A stretch of DNA of 64,000 nt from Alentia gelatinosa (taxonomy: Eukaryota > Annelida > Polychaeta > Phyllodocida > Polynoidae), in assembly GCA_950022655.1 (NCBI GenBank), contig OX465587.1:23749716-23813715 (forward strand). The letters are read 5' to 3'. The position numbers and the translations under genes are program-made. Positions within the stretch are counted from its first letter, which is position 1, and each line of letters opens with the position of its first letter. Positions 45,845 through 57,268 of this stretch are shown here, one piece after another. The notes below the pieces were generated by a model. It ran no database searches and was not told the DNA's origin. It saw nothing but the letters and a program-made list of their open reading frames with translations.

Positions 45845-46397
45845 AAAGTGGGATTCATACGGTGGGATTCACATACCTCATAGGGTGTTTGTCTGAGAAA
45901 GATCCTGCTGGGATTCTGTACTGGAACACAATCTGCTCGTCTGAATTGTATGGTTTCATTTCTCTGAGACAAGTATTGTCCCCTGCAAATGTCGGTGAGA
46001 ATTACCCCTAACAAGGTACATAATCCCATGAGATTTTGATTTCAAATGCATTTAAAATCTGTACGGTCATTTTTGTGAGACAAATGGACCTGCTGCGGAG
46101 TCACAGACTAAGTACCTGGCCTAGCCAATAGGAGACCAGCAAGCATTATAGCATGTTTATAACACCTCTCACCTCAAGGGTACTGAGTCCCAGGGTGAGT
46201 GTTCCCTGTGACTTTGTCTGAGATTATGTATCAGGTGTGTCCTTCCATGTTAATCAAATTCGCGATTTTTCCTTGAGACTGGCAAAAGCACTTTGCCATG
46301 AGAATTTTGTCTCAAAGGAGAATACTCTGAGACATGGGGAAAGGTGTGAAGTACACTAGTCTCAAGTACATTGGTCTCTACCTGTGAATCCCACTTT
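45845..46397. mobile_element. TIR element family 'TAAAGTGGGATTC', copy 2
   Basis: Left AAAGTGGGATTC and right GAATCCCACTTT. The interior matches the copy at 29541-30160 (CTGGAACACAATCT, CTGAGACAAGTATT, CCATGAGATTTTGATTTCAA). The right end is directly joined to the MITE at 46398. Confidence 0.7.
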
Positions 46398-46593
46398 CCC
46401 GTTTCCATTGGCCGACGAAAACGGTGTGGATTTTTTTAGTTCCCCTAGTAGCCCATTTCCATTGGCCATCACCGATACACAGTCAGGAATCATCGACGGA
46501 CCTTTAGCACTGTGGGCGCAAAATGTGAATGGGGTACTAGGAGAACTAAAATAATCTACACTGTTTTCGTCTTCCAATGGGAACGGGCCTTGT
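46398..46593. mobile_element. Harbinger-like MITE, nested copy
   Basis: Ends CCCGTTTCCATTGGCCGACG and CGTCTTCCAATGGGAACGGG are inverted complements. Within it, from about 46448, a second truncated copy of the same family starts (CCCATTTCCATTGGCCATCA). Related to 9037-9342. Confidence 0.65.
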
Positions 46594-47994
46594 AGTTAGA
46601 GCAATGCCCATTGAGTAGAGTCACTCCTCAGCAGAGTGGCTACTTGTAATGCTAGGTTAGAGCCATACATTGGACTTCTGGTCGTCAGAGAAAAGGAAAA
46701 ATGTACCCTAGTTATTCAGTCTAGTCATCAGTCGAGAGGTTACTTGTTATGCCGAGAGAAAGTTCTGGTCTCATAGTTATTGATTCATTGTCTGGCTACT
46801 TTTATTGCTAAGTAAAGATCATACTATCTTTAATGAGCCTTTGACATCAGCTAAGTGGCTACTATTAAAGCTGACCAAGGATCATACTCTCTTTATTGAG
46901 CCTTTGACATCAGCAAGGTGGCTACCTTTAATGCTAAAGGAGTTGATGCCTTTTGTGTTTTTATTTCTAGAACTATCATGTGTACCCTTCTTTGAGAGGG
47001 TAAGGGACTATTCTAAACCTGATCCTCTTTCCTCATATCAATAACCGCTTTTAATGTTTCAAGAAGACCGTACTTCACCTTTCCCTCGTATGTCTTCTAT
47101 CATATTCTTTGAAGTCAGTAATTTGAATTTTATCCTGCAAGGGATAATTATTTTTGCAAAAGATGTGATGCTAAATAGCCTGCGATCATTTACAAGCTAT
47201 CGATTGTGGAAGTTTACAAACTATATCTAGTAATGAATGTAGGAGAAGGTAGTATTACAGTACGCCTCGTCCAACTTCATATATGTCTAGTAATGAAGAT
47301 TTGTTGAAGATCTGAAAAGATTGCTGATGTTGTTGGTACAGCTGAAATATTGACCCAAATATCTGCATCCGGGACGAGAACCGCCGGTTAAGAATATAGA
47401 CAAATTCATATCGAATTGACGTGGAGGACAGCAGTAATGTATATATGATACTGATATCGTGGATGGGACGGAGACGAAGTACACAGCACCATAATGTTGT
47501 GAATTGTATGATGACGTTCTGCACAGGCTAGTGATGTACTACACAAAAAAGGAGAGATGTCCATCAGCAAACATTGCGTGTAAAGAAGACGATGAACTCA
47601 TTCAGCTCCTGTCACAGTTAAATACCAGCATAATGAAAGTGGAGGCACAAAGTTCCCCCGAATCAATTTCCACCAGACCAAATTAAAGGGGAGAATTGAA
47701 TCACCATGGCCTGGCGCTCCGTCAGCAAACCCCCTGCGTCGTTTATCAAATCAGAATCCTCTTAAAAGAAAAGGGAATGTTTGACGGAGCCGTCGCTTTG
47801 CTTTCACATCGTCCCAATTTCCTGCTTGCATTACGGCTGTGTGTACCGGACCCGTCCCCTCGCCTTCTCGGCCCGATTCGTGTCGGCTCTGCGTGCCGCT
47901 CCTCTCAGCGTCCATAGTGATGCCAAGAAAAAATGTGATTTATGTGAATCTGAGCCCGTAGTGAATTGATTTAGTCTGCTGAACAGAAAATGGT
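46594..47994. other. gene-poor stretch
   Basis: About 46800-46930 holds two units of GGATCATACTCTCTTTATTGAG, a short duplication. About 47690-47900 is a mixed-composition block (GTCAGCAAACCCCCTGCGTC, GTTTATCAAATCAGAATCC) that could be a conserved regulatory element. No gene recognised. Confidence 0.3.
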
Positions 47995-48960
47995 GGGCAG
48001 GGATGCGTTAAGTAAAATAGGGGTAGTACTGATGGTAGTGGTCGTAGTCATGGTCATGGTGGTTGCTGTTGTTATGGTCTTGGTGCTGATCATTATCATT
48101 GTAACGATGGTCGTGACCATGGTCGTAATGATATTTGTCATGGCATGTGATGGTGGCCACTGTGGGTTTTTTCTATTTTTTTGTTTCACAAATCTACAAT
48201 CTGCAAAGCAGGTTTTCATTGTAGTCAATGCCACTTCTACAATGTTTATCTTATATGTACAAAACACAAGATAGTGTACATAGGTGAGCAAAGCTAAGTG
48301 ATGATTTGATGAAATGAAATGGTATGATGAATTAGATAAACTTCCACAACAAAATGTGATGATGGTCATGGTTATAGTTACGGTCATAGTTTTGGTTACA
48401 ATAAAATTTGGTGGTTGTGGTTATGGTTTGGTTTTTGTTGTAGTCATGGCTGTTGCTGTGGTCATGGTCATGGTAATGGTGCTGATCCTCATTGTTGTTT
48501 TGCTGATGGCTGTAGCCATGGTCATAATGATAGTGATCACAGAATGGTACATGATGGTAGTCAATCATCATGGTTATTGTGATAATAGTCATGGTTATAG
48601 TCATGGTCATATTTTGGTTGTAATCATGGTGGATGTGGTCGTAATCATGGTCATGCCCATGGTTATATTTGCGACCATTTTGATGATTGGCATGGTCGAG
48701 ATCACGATCAAGATAGTGTTCGCCATGTTCATGGTCGCAGTGCAGGTTCCGATGGTGTTGATGATGTTGTGATCATGCTGAAGATGGTCATAGTTACAAT
48801 GATAGTCATAAGGATGGTGGTACTTATTTTTGCAGATGTGATGGTAACGATAGTCCTGGCGGTAGTCTTGGTTGCAGCTGTTTTGACAAGGTTATAATGG
48901 TCTTAGTCATGGCGGTGGTAGAGGTGGCTTTGGTAATGGTGGTGGGGATGATGATGGTAA
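47995..48960. repeat. ATGGTC/GATGGT hexanucleotide-like tract
   Basis: Nearly a kilobase of irregular ATGGTCATGGT, GGTAGTGGT and TTGTAGTCATGG units, interrupted by unique sequence at about 48150-48350. Translates to valine/methionine-rich runs, an artefact of the repeat. Confidence 0.85.
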
Positions 48961-49679
48961 GTTGTAAGGAGAAGGGTTAAAGTATCACTGAGAAAGGCCT
49001 TTAGGGTTAATCTGACCGGCTCTGTGCAGACGCAGAGATGAAAAAGGGCTGTAATCAAATTACCTTGATGAATGGCATGTTTAAGTGGAGCATGTTTCAC
49101 CATTCTCGGTTTGGGTATCGAAGTGGCAGATTACAAACGTTGAGCTATTTCTGTAATAACATAACTTTATTGCAAAGAGGCAGATTGCTCACCAAGGCTG
49201 AAAAGAAAGGTAATATGGACACCCACATAACGGGCTGTATTCCGGTCGGACCATGAGTTATTATCAGACGTTGTCCTTAGACCTGAATCACAAGGCTTTT
49301 ATAGGGTTTTAAACCAGATCACGTACAATAGCGACATCTTACTAATGCAGCCTTCTCATTCTATCCCGGGAAGGTCTCTACTCAGGACTCCACTACAAAA
49401 GGGCGGTTTGGCTGCGGGCAAGGCAATAATACGTATGCTCTTCAATTACCCAAGCGAATTGCGAGCTAGAATGTTAGTGCTACGTGGTGTTCCTACTTTA
49501 CGGCATCAATGATCTCGGATTATAATTATGAGGAGAAGGAGGATAAAGGTAAATTCTGAGTTCATCGGAATTCCAGAAGACCACTGATATACTAGGAGCA
49601 AATAGAATGTTCATCATTGATGAATGAGCGTGCAATTATGAATGAATAATAATAAAAGGTTTCAGTTACATTCAGTGTA
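48961..49679. other. gene-poor stretch with a mixed-composition block
   Basis: No gene. About 49375-49520 is of mixed composition (CTACAAAAGGGCGGTTTGG, CAATTACCCAAGCGAATTGC) and could be regulatory. Confidence 0.3.
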
Positions 49680-49995
49680 TGGATAGTTTCCTGTAACCCA
49701 CTTGCACCCACTCAACCTATTTCTGCCACCGCCTGAGTCTAGGGTCCAAATATATCAGCACCAGTGGGTCAATGAGGTATTTTGGTCTCTAGTGATTGGT
49801 CATGGTCAGCTGGGCATGCCTTTGAGACCCTGAGTCACTGGCACCCTGATCCGTTCCCACTATTACAGTTAACAGCACGCAGATAGTGATGGGATGTATT
49901 TTTCTCAGCACGCTGAAAGTGTATGTGAGCATTCTAACCTTTAATAGGCAACGTATATATAAATATATATATAGCGCGTGCAAGCACGCTCTAAT
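49680..49995 (-). mobile_element. dispersed repeat with AGAGCGTGC hairpin end, copy 2 (inverted)
   Basis: Reverse-complement relative of 37800-38096. It ends at the right with GCGTGCAAGCACGC, the same terminal hairpin. A TATATA run (49955-49972) next to the hairpin is specific to this copy. Confidence 0.65.
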
Positions 49996-50069
49996 AACTG
50001 GTACGGGTCATTGATAGGTGCATGCACTCTTCTTTCAATGGTTCGGGTCTGCACTGTGGAATCTGCTTA

Positions 50070-50223
50070 AGCGCCAGATCCACTAAGGCGACCAAGCGAA
50101 TGCGTCTGCGATCCATGCGACTGTGCGAATCAAATGCGATGATATTAGATATAATGAATATTGTCGCTAGGCATTCTGCGAACCCAAATTCGCATGGAAA
50201 ATTGCCTTAGTGGATCTGGCGCT
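50070..50223. mobile_element. 154-bp Harbinger-like MITE, intact ends
   Basis: Terminal inverted repeats AGCGCCAGATCCACTAAGGC and GCCTTAGTGGATCTGGCGCT are perfect over 20 bp and flanked on both sides by TTA (50067-50069, 50224-50226), the PIF/Harbinger 3-bp duplication. Non-coding; looks recent. Confidence 0.85.
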
Positions 50224-50624
50224 TTAGTAGGTACGATGCGGGACCGGCTTTGAGTTCCCTCAGGGCATGATCTACTTTGCCTAACACGTTGGCACTTCAC
50301 CTATAGCGTTGATCCCTGAGGGCGCTCTACACTAATCAGTATGCAGAGACCGGGAATGTGTACTTTTGCACCCAACGTGGTCTTGTACTCCGATGAATAT
50401 GTTCACACATGCACATGAATTAGCATGTTAGCCATAATATATTAAGTTGTATTATTCATCATATTTTAGAGACACTGAAATAAAATTAAACATTTGTAAA
50501 ATTGAATCAGCGACAGTTACAATTTCGGTACAATTAGTAAAGGCGAAGTCCGGTTTTGAAGTCACTGCCTCCAGAGAGCCAGAGAGCGGTCTGAACTGGC
50601 TGGACACAAGACTGTCTTGCTTCC

Positions 50625-50760
50625 TCCTGGTCCAATCTCATGAGCAAATCTAGGATCATATATCATAAGCAAGTCTAGGATCACATCTCATGAGCAAGTC
50701 TGATGGTCACATGTCATGGCCAAATTTCATGGTCACATCCTATGGTCAACGTCAATAAAA
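50625..50760. repeat. TCATGAGCAAGTCTAGGATCACA tandem units
   Basis: About six 24-26-bp units, grading into CATGGTCACAT variants. Related units lie at 51500-51620, on the other side of the candidate solo LTR. Confidence 0.65.
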
Positions 50761-51135
50761 GAGACAAAGGCCAGATACAGTGCAGAAGCGTTGACAGGTA
50801 TTGTATTCAGTAAATCACTTTTATATATCGAATCAGCTCATGCGAGTAACCCCCAGAGCAAACATCGAAGCAGATAATAGAACTAGAGTTATTAAGCATA
50901 AAGGGTCAAGAGGGCCGAGTTCAGCAGCTGAGCACATCTGTCCACAAGCTCGAAGCCACAAGTGACGCACCAGAGCAGCTGCCGTCCTTATATAGGATGT
51001 CAAGATCATGTGATGGCTGCTCACGCGGGGGCCGAGACCTCCCCGCAGGATCCTCTCCGGACCGTGTCCGGGGGATCTAGTATGCCTGCTCTGCCGTACT
51101 CGCCACATCTAATGCGCATTATCATGGTCACATAT
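50745..51135 (-). mobile_element. possible solo LTR
   Basis: On - a GC-rich segment with a TATA box (CCTATATAAGGACGG, about 51000-50986) is followed by a compact downstream region ending TTTATTGACG, like the U3-R-U5 layout of a Gypsy-type LTR. The interior has no coding capacity. It sits inside the CATGGTCACAT minisatellite, with that motif on both sides (about 50722 and 51122). LTR ends and target duplication could not be fixed because the flank is repetitive. Confidence 0.28.
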
Positions 51136-51499
51136 CTTTTATTCCTTATTTTGTTTATTTCTGCCAGTTCTGCCGCAATGGGCAGTTCCTCCACCGATGG
51201 TGCAAAAATATCAAATACAGTATAGCAAATAGTAAATCTCCATCGTATTAGTCGTTATTCTACATGTATAAATATATAATAGAAAGAGGAAAATGCTTTC
51301 ATTCTCATTCAGCTGGGTCTAACACTTGTCTAACTTTGAGCAAGATATGAGAATGGGAATGGGGATGTAATGGAAATGGTAACGGCACATTCTGCAGTCA
51401 TAGGTTGATAAATACATTAAAGTCGAGTACAATCACAGAGGTGATATAACTGAACCACTACAGACATATCATGTCCATTCAAATACCAAAAAATGTATT

Positions 51500-51620
51500 A
51501 TATTATGGCCAAGTCTCATTGTCATAGTTCATGGTCATATACGATGGTCATGGTTCAAGGTCATGTTTCAAGGCCACATCTCATGGTCGGGCTTCATGGC
51601 TATATCTCGAGATCGTGGTC
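51500..51620. repeat. CATGGTCAnnnTTCAAGGTCA tandem units
   Basis: Several 13-26-bp units related to 50625-50760. Confidence 0.6.
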
Positions 51621-51679
51621 GATCGCTCCTCGACACTGTCACACCTGACTGGGCACATGGCTGACTTCAGGCCTCGTTT

Positions 51680-51790
51680 TGGTTTTCGCCCTCTAGAGGC
51701 TGTCGTTGGCTCCACCTGGTGGAGGACGGTGAAGGTCAGGCTGTCTGCTCGAGTTGGCGGAGAAATGCCAGACGCCACCTAGCGGCACGG
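51680..51790 (-). promoter_or_regulatory. cluster of three CTCF-like motifs
   Basis: Within about 110 bp, the - strand has CCTCTAGAGGGCG, CCACCAGGTGGAG and CCGCTAGGTGGCG. Each matches all but one or two positions of the CTCF core CCASYAGRKGGC. Two of them are also partly palindromic, so restriction-site-like chance symmetry contributes. Binding is inferred only. Confidence 0.35.
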
Positions 51791-54700
51791 GAGGTGATTG
51801 GAAGGTGGTTTGATGGGGAGATGGGCAGGGGCAGGCGGAGGCCAGCTGTGGCGAGGCAGCAGCGGCGAACTGGGTTACCCGCGAGGCAATGTCTGCCAAG
51901 TTAATAAATCCACTTTAGCAAACAATATCCCTGAATTCCACAAAAACGAGAGATTGTATTGACCACCGATGGTGGTTTGCAGTGGAGCTATGCTTCCCCA
52001 GATGTTAAAGCCTGCTGCGCGCTGCGGGGTATCAGTGCAGTATGAGGAAACCCAGGAGGGAGTGGTGGGTAGTAGAGGCGCGGTCAGCCTATGGAGCGGG
52101 CCAGCTGTTGATCTGCTCACTGCTCCAGTGCTTGTCCTTCACAACTCGCCCGCCAGGCACCTCGTATTGATTTTAATTACATACAGATTCCATCTGATAG
52201 CGCCGGTCAGTCGCCCCTGTTCCTCGCACCTCACAGGGAATGTGCCACAACTGACATTGCAGTACGTATTTCTTTGTGGGACAATACGTGCATGCAACTA
52301 GGATTCATCATTCATTGAAGTTCATGTACAATGCAGCACAAGTGTCTTTTGGCGTGATGCATATCTATGACACCAATGTCTTTAAATCTGATCTAAAGCG
52401 TATCTCCAAATAAGGAAAGCAAATGTTCAATACTAAATCATTCATATCACTACCATCAACGGTGTATCACGGAATAAATTGACTAATGTTACCTACATGC
52501 CATCACTGAAGTATTGGTACCCTAGAACTGTGTAGCTATCAACTTCAAGGACCTTTCCTTTCTGAAAAATCGGTAAGGGCAATTTCAGTATGCTGCAAAT
52601 CAAGTAGTTATCTTTTTAATGAAAATTTTATTTTCAATGAGTGTTTCAAAAATGCATGTCATAATGAGTATAGGTCTTAACATGTCTTAACTGATAAATA
52701 TATATACATGTACATCATTATGGGTAGCCGTTATTAACGAGTCGTGTGAGCTGCTCGGTGGACCAAATGTTCTGCCGCGAGTTGCTCAAACGGGGCCGTC
52801 CTGACTGTGAGTCACTGCCTGACTGCACGGCCCTGCAGCCAGACCACACACACCCTGCGAGTATCCGCCCCGCAATCAATAACAGGGCGATGGTTCTCCT
52901 ACATGAACACCATTGTCAGCTTTCTTAGCACAGATAGCTTTGATGTTGTATTCAATATGCAAACAAGGAGACAGTGCCTGCCGCCTGGACGGCGATAAGC
53001 CCATAGACTAGAGACGCCTGCAATATATTCACCAAACACGACCAGATTAGATTTTTGAGTTGGCTAGAACTGTAGAATTCGACGGGATATGCAATGTCCG
53101 ATAAAACCTTTGTGATTTTTTTTAGCTTATTCTTCAATGTCATGCCAGTAAATATTTGTATGTGATATTATCGAACACTGTTTTTGTACTAACATATGAA
53201 AAGGAATATTGTCCTGTAAATCATGATATATAAAGGATAATTTGCTCATTTGGTGAAATAGCAAAATTATTAGATGATGGGTTAAACGCACTTTACTTAT
53301 AAGATGAACTTCGGCAAAAGCTAAATAATTATTCAAAATGATTTGAATTTGTAGAGTAAAATAAATTTATTGGATCATAATGATAGAAATACAGCATGTC
53401 TGAAATAAAGTGCATCTAATGAAATCTCATACTGCAAAGGATGGAATAAGGTACGTTATATCATAGTTTCACAAAGCTTCTCTATATTTCTCCATATCAT
53501 AATGGCCTGCCCGTCACATACACCCTCTGCAACATACACACCATCCCTGTATCCCTACATGTACATCCTTTGTACTACACAAATACATGTGCTCCCTATA
53601 ACCGTATTTATGATGTTATTAGTACTATCAATATTACTACCATTACCCTCCCATATTCTCTATACAAACACACAATTTCCCTGTATTTTAGCGCATCTTC
53701 TATCAACTCTACACACGCCCACACTCCCTGTATTCATACCCGTCACATCTCCCCGTGGACGTTTGTCGTGCAATCAGTTATGTGTGGGCTAGCTCTAGCT
53801 CCTTATTAGGCATTCTGTATTCTCTGCCTCCTGCATTAGTATGCCTGACTCTGCAAAATAGCGTATAGTATTCTAGATTCCATCACTAACGTTTGCCTCA
53901 CATACATCTGTATCAAAATACCAATGGATGTTTGACGTACACCACATCTCATTCCTCAATTGTTTTGGGTGGATAGGGTGTTTTTAATAATAGAAACCAT
54001 CAAATGAAGTCAGTGGTCAGTGAACAGCAAATCATCACTCAAACGAGCCCCATCACTCAACAGCCACTCAACATTTTCTACCCACCAGGACTTACCCCAT
54101 AGCTCCACATACATGTGCTCACACACCTCCGAGATTTCAAAGCCCAGACCAACCACTGAGAACCGAAAAGAGCATATACTGATTGCACAAAATCCGGCCC
54201 GATTTAGACCAGCACATATTTTCTTACTAACCTGTTTCTGCCGGTAATGCTTGCCACAAAGATAATCCCGACAGTTAATCCTATAAATCACACAGAAGGA
54301 AGGGTACGGGTGGATGCCCAGCTTATCCTGATCCTTGTTTAAAGCATGGAGGCATTGGTTACCTCGATACCTCTAGTAATCCTGAGCGATCCTCATTCCA
54401 CAATAATCCTCCAGCCTAGTATTTGCAGGCTCCTGGTAATTCATACTGTGAGTTTACCATTTACTGCTTGCTGGTAATTCCTCGTCTTGTTTCCTTATAA
54501 TCCCTGAGGTTATCAGGCATACATTAGCAGGCAATGATCCCCGTGGGAACCTTTTCTGATGCTTGCTGGTTCCTGATGGGAGCTTCCTGAAACCCTGATC
54601 ATTTTCCGCTAGTTTCTGCCACGGGGAAATAGTTGGTTACCAACTTCAGGTTACTTATTGCGCATAGCTTTCTAGTTGTTTTTTTCCCCGACAGGTTATC

Positions 54701-54884
54701 GCTGTCTCAGTGGTTGTTGTTCGGTGGTTGCTGGTACTACTGCTGGCTGGTCACTGGTCGGTGCTGTTAGCTGGCTGGTTACCAGCGTGTAAGGTGGCCA
54801 CGTGGTCGGCGTTCCTTCTCACGGCCTCGTTCCGAAACCGGGCTCGCCACATAACCTTTACCTGTATCCCTGCAACGCGCGTGC
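51791..54884. other. gene-poor stretch
   Basis: About 52740-53000 is GC-richer with mixed composition (GCTGCTCGGTGGACCAAATG, GCAATCAATAACAGGGCG) and could be regulatory. About 54420-54640 has diverged GCTCCTGGTAATTC units. No gene recognised. Confidence 0.3.
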
Positions 54885-55170
54885 ACACCACGTGGTTCTC
54901 ACAACCCGCTACGTCACGTATTGGTGTGTACCACGTGATTATCCTAATCCTCTACGTCACGTGGTGTGGGCCTGCACGTGGTCACCGGACACGTCGTTCA
55001 GTTAACGTGTTAACACGTCGTCACCTTCGTCACATGATCATGATAGCACGTTATCACGTAGGCACATCTTCTCGCAGGCATGTCGTCATGCGAGAACGTT
55101 GTCACGGGAGCACGTCCTCGTGTGGACACGTTCTCATCTACTCACGTCCTCATGTGAGTCCACACGTGTG
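54885..55170. repeat. CACGTG/CACGTC-rich degenerate array
   Basis: CACGTG occurs at 54889, 54932, 54958, 54975 and 55163, and CACGTC, ACGTTA and CACGTA variants fill the rest. It may be a decayed minisatellite with an ACGT core. CACGTG is also the class B E-box bound by Myc/USF/CLOCK-type factors. Confidence 0.5.
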
Positions 55171-55364
55171 GAGGTGTGTGTGGGGCTGCGGCCTCCCTGC
55201 AAGTCGTTGTAACGGAAGCCTCTCCGCTCGACCACCATGCCCTGAATGACGCCCGTCGGCCGCCGCCCGCCGGTCATCAAGAAACTGACGTGTAGACTTG
55301 CCGGCCGCCTCGTGCTGCTGGTGCGCGCTGTTCTGGTGGTCTGTGCTGTATGTGTGTGGCGTCC

Positions 55365-55450
55365 TACTAGCAGGTGGTGGTGTTATGGTGGTGGTGTTGT
55401 GGTGGTGGCGGTTTAGGGGTCGGTGATGGTGGTGATGATACTTGTGTCGG
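55365..55450. repeat. (GGT)n-rich microsatellite
   Basis: GGTGGTGGTGTTATGGTGG-type units, imperfect. Confidence 0.8.
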
Positions 55451-55511
55451 TGGTGTTTGCTGATGCAAACGGGTGGAATTTCTGGATGAAGAACAATAGT
55501 GTTTATGCCCC

Positions 55512-55879
55512 GATCACACTGTCCGACTGGAGGGCTTAGAACTACCGATACCTAGTTTGAGACTGTACGTTCCAAATCGCTTGCCATTGCTGTGTGCGAA
55601 CCACTTCCCATGCCACTAGAAAGTGTGCGACTGGGCGTCCTAGGTACGCCCATTCTGAGACTAGCGGTACCAAATATTAAACATGTTTGATATTAAAAAA
55701 ATGCTTGCGACTGGGCGTAAAAGGTACCTCCAGTCTGAGACTGGAGGTACCCGGTACACACAGTCTCAGACTAGTGGGATGAGTGCAGTTCACACAGTGC
55801 GTTTTGCCGCGCTTCGTTCCCACAGGTACCTCCCGTCCCAGACTGGGCGTACCTAGGTACCTCCAGTCGCACAATGTTA
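55512..55879. mobile_element. MITE with CACTGTCCGACTGGAGG ends and internal palindrome
   Basis: The left CACACTGTCCGACTGGAGG is complementary to the right CCTCCAGTCGCACAATG. Inside, GACTGGGCGTA and GGTACCTCCAGTC units recur in both orientations, and 55723-55751 is an almost perfect 29-bp palindrome centred on TCTGAGA. Non-coding. Confidence 0.65.
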
Positions 55880-56495
55880 ACTGGATATTAATAATGGTAG
55901 TAATGATGGTGATCTTGCCGGTGATGATCTATTCTTTTCTGTCTTTTTAAAATTCTATTGTATATATTTCTCAATATTTACAATTGAGTTTTTCAATTAC
56001 AATCAAGCAGGTACATATCATAAATGCAGTTTGCTCTGTAATACAGTATAAAAATAGTTGTTGGATACTAATGGAAAAATGTGGTATGAGCATTGACAAA
56101 TATCATTGTTTAGACAAAGTAGCAAGCAATGTCTTCAGTTGTCCTTGAAATGTCTTTATTGTATGACTTTATTGTAGTACTAATGATAGCTTATCCTATG
56201 ACCGTGCTCCGCGATAATAGGGACGATTGAGCACACTTATGATTATGATTATACACGTGGCCGTAGTGAAGATGGTAGTTATAATGTGAAGCTTGAAATA
56301 CTAGTCTGGTGGGACGGCTTAGAAATAGGCGCAGAGACCTTCAGTCGGCCTACTCCCATCCTCCGGGTTTCATTGGCCATCTCCAAACACAACCTATATG
56401 TCCAGTACACTCGCCAATCAGAGATTCTGCATTTAGAGTGTAGAACCCTTCCGCTGGTTGCCAGTCTCGTGACCACCTGTAACAGTATAGGCCTG

Positions 56496-56509
56496 CCCCC
56501 AGATGGCGC
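56496..56509 (+). promoter_or_regulatory. CTCF-like binding motif
   Basis: CCCCCAGATGGCGC matches 13 of 14 positions of CCASYAGRKGGCRS. It is followed by a stretch of mixed GC composition to about 56770. Confidence 0.3.
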
Positions 56510-57102
56510 GCCTGAGGCTGTGAGAACGGCTCCGTGTATATATGCACATGTGTATAGGTGTCTACGTATACATGTCTATAGAGTGACTGAAGTACCTGTC
56601 TACAGGATTTATTGGGACCATATGCTGAACGTGTGTATAGGGGTCCGGGTTTACAATTCTACGTGTATACGGAAACAGCAGTACTGTGGCCGTATTCTCC
56701 GATCCGGCCAGGAAATAGGTGGCGCTACGAACCGCCTTGGCGGCCATTTTGGAGACACACCTCCGCAGTGCTAAGCCTATGGGCCGTTTAGACGTCCATT
56801 TATGTTACTTTTTAAAGTGTGAGGATGTTTTAAGTACTCCTGAAGAATTTCTCCTGACAAAATCAGACTCCCCTCGCAATTTTAGACCAAATGATTATGT
56901 GGTAAACCCAGTTTAAACTATAAACGCGATGTCAACAAATCGTTGAAACAACCGTTTTTCTTCAAGCAGGCACGTTCAAATTATGTCTGAATAATGTAAA
57001 TAATTCTATTTCAATTATTACATGTACAGGATGCACATGAGAAGGTTGATTAATATAGTTTTTCGCCATTTTAGACTCTGACAGCGCTTTGTATTCACCA
57101 GG

Positions 57103-57113
57103 CAAGATGGCGG
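57103..57113 (+). promoter_or_regulatory. YY1-like motif
   Basis: CAAGATGGCGG is the canonical core of YY1 sites, often placed just downstream of a transcription start. A weaker relative (AAAATGGCCGCC on -) is at about 56738-56749. No coding exon could be linked to it. Confidence 0.25.
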
Positions 57114-57202
57114 ATTGATCCGTTGTCAGGTGAATTTACATATTTTGGAGGGTATTTTGAACTGGAAGTGTCCATCCGGATCAGAGAATGTGGTAGATCT
57201 GG

Positions 57203-57267
57203 GGTAAAATTGATGATCGGATAAACCGATGCCCAAACCCAAGGTTTATCTGATCATCCATTTTACC
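57203..57267. repeat. hairpin with 25-bp arms
   Basis: GGTAAAATTGATGATCGGAT and ATCTGATCATCCATTTTACC are inverted complements around a short loop. Probably a MITE remnant. Confidence 0.6.
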
Positions 57268-57268
57268 A

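Noticed and set aside
48314..48772. 152-residue hydrophobic, Val/Met-rich reading frame, apparently a membrane protein
   Set aside because: It is the translation of an irregular ATGGTC repeat tract; other frames and the opposite strand are equally open (His/Asp-rich).
54710..55249. 179-codon reading frame on +
   Set aside because: Mostly the ACGT-rich array read as H, R, V and T. No domain, and it appears to be a repeat artefact.
56286..56774. 162-codon reading frame on +
   Set aside because: Composition is mixed, part of it is GTGTATAGG-type repeat, and an overlapping frame is open on the other strand. No family resemblance.
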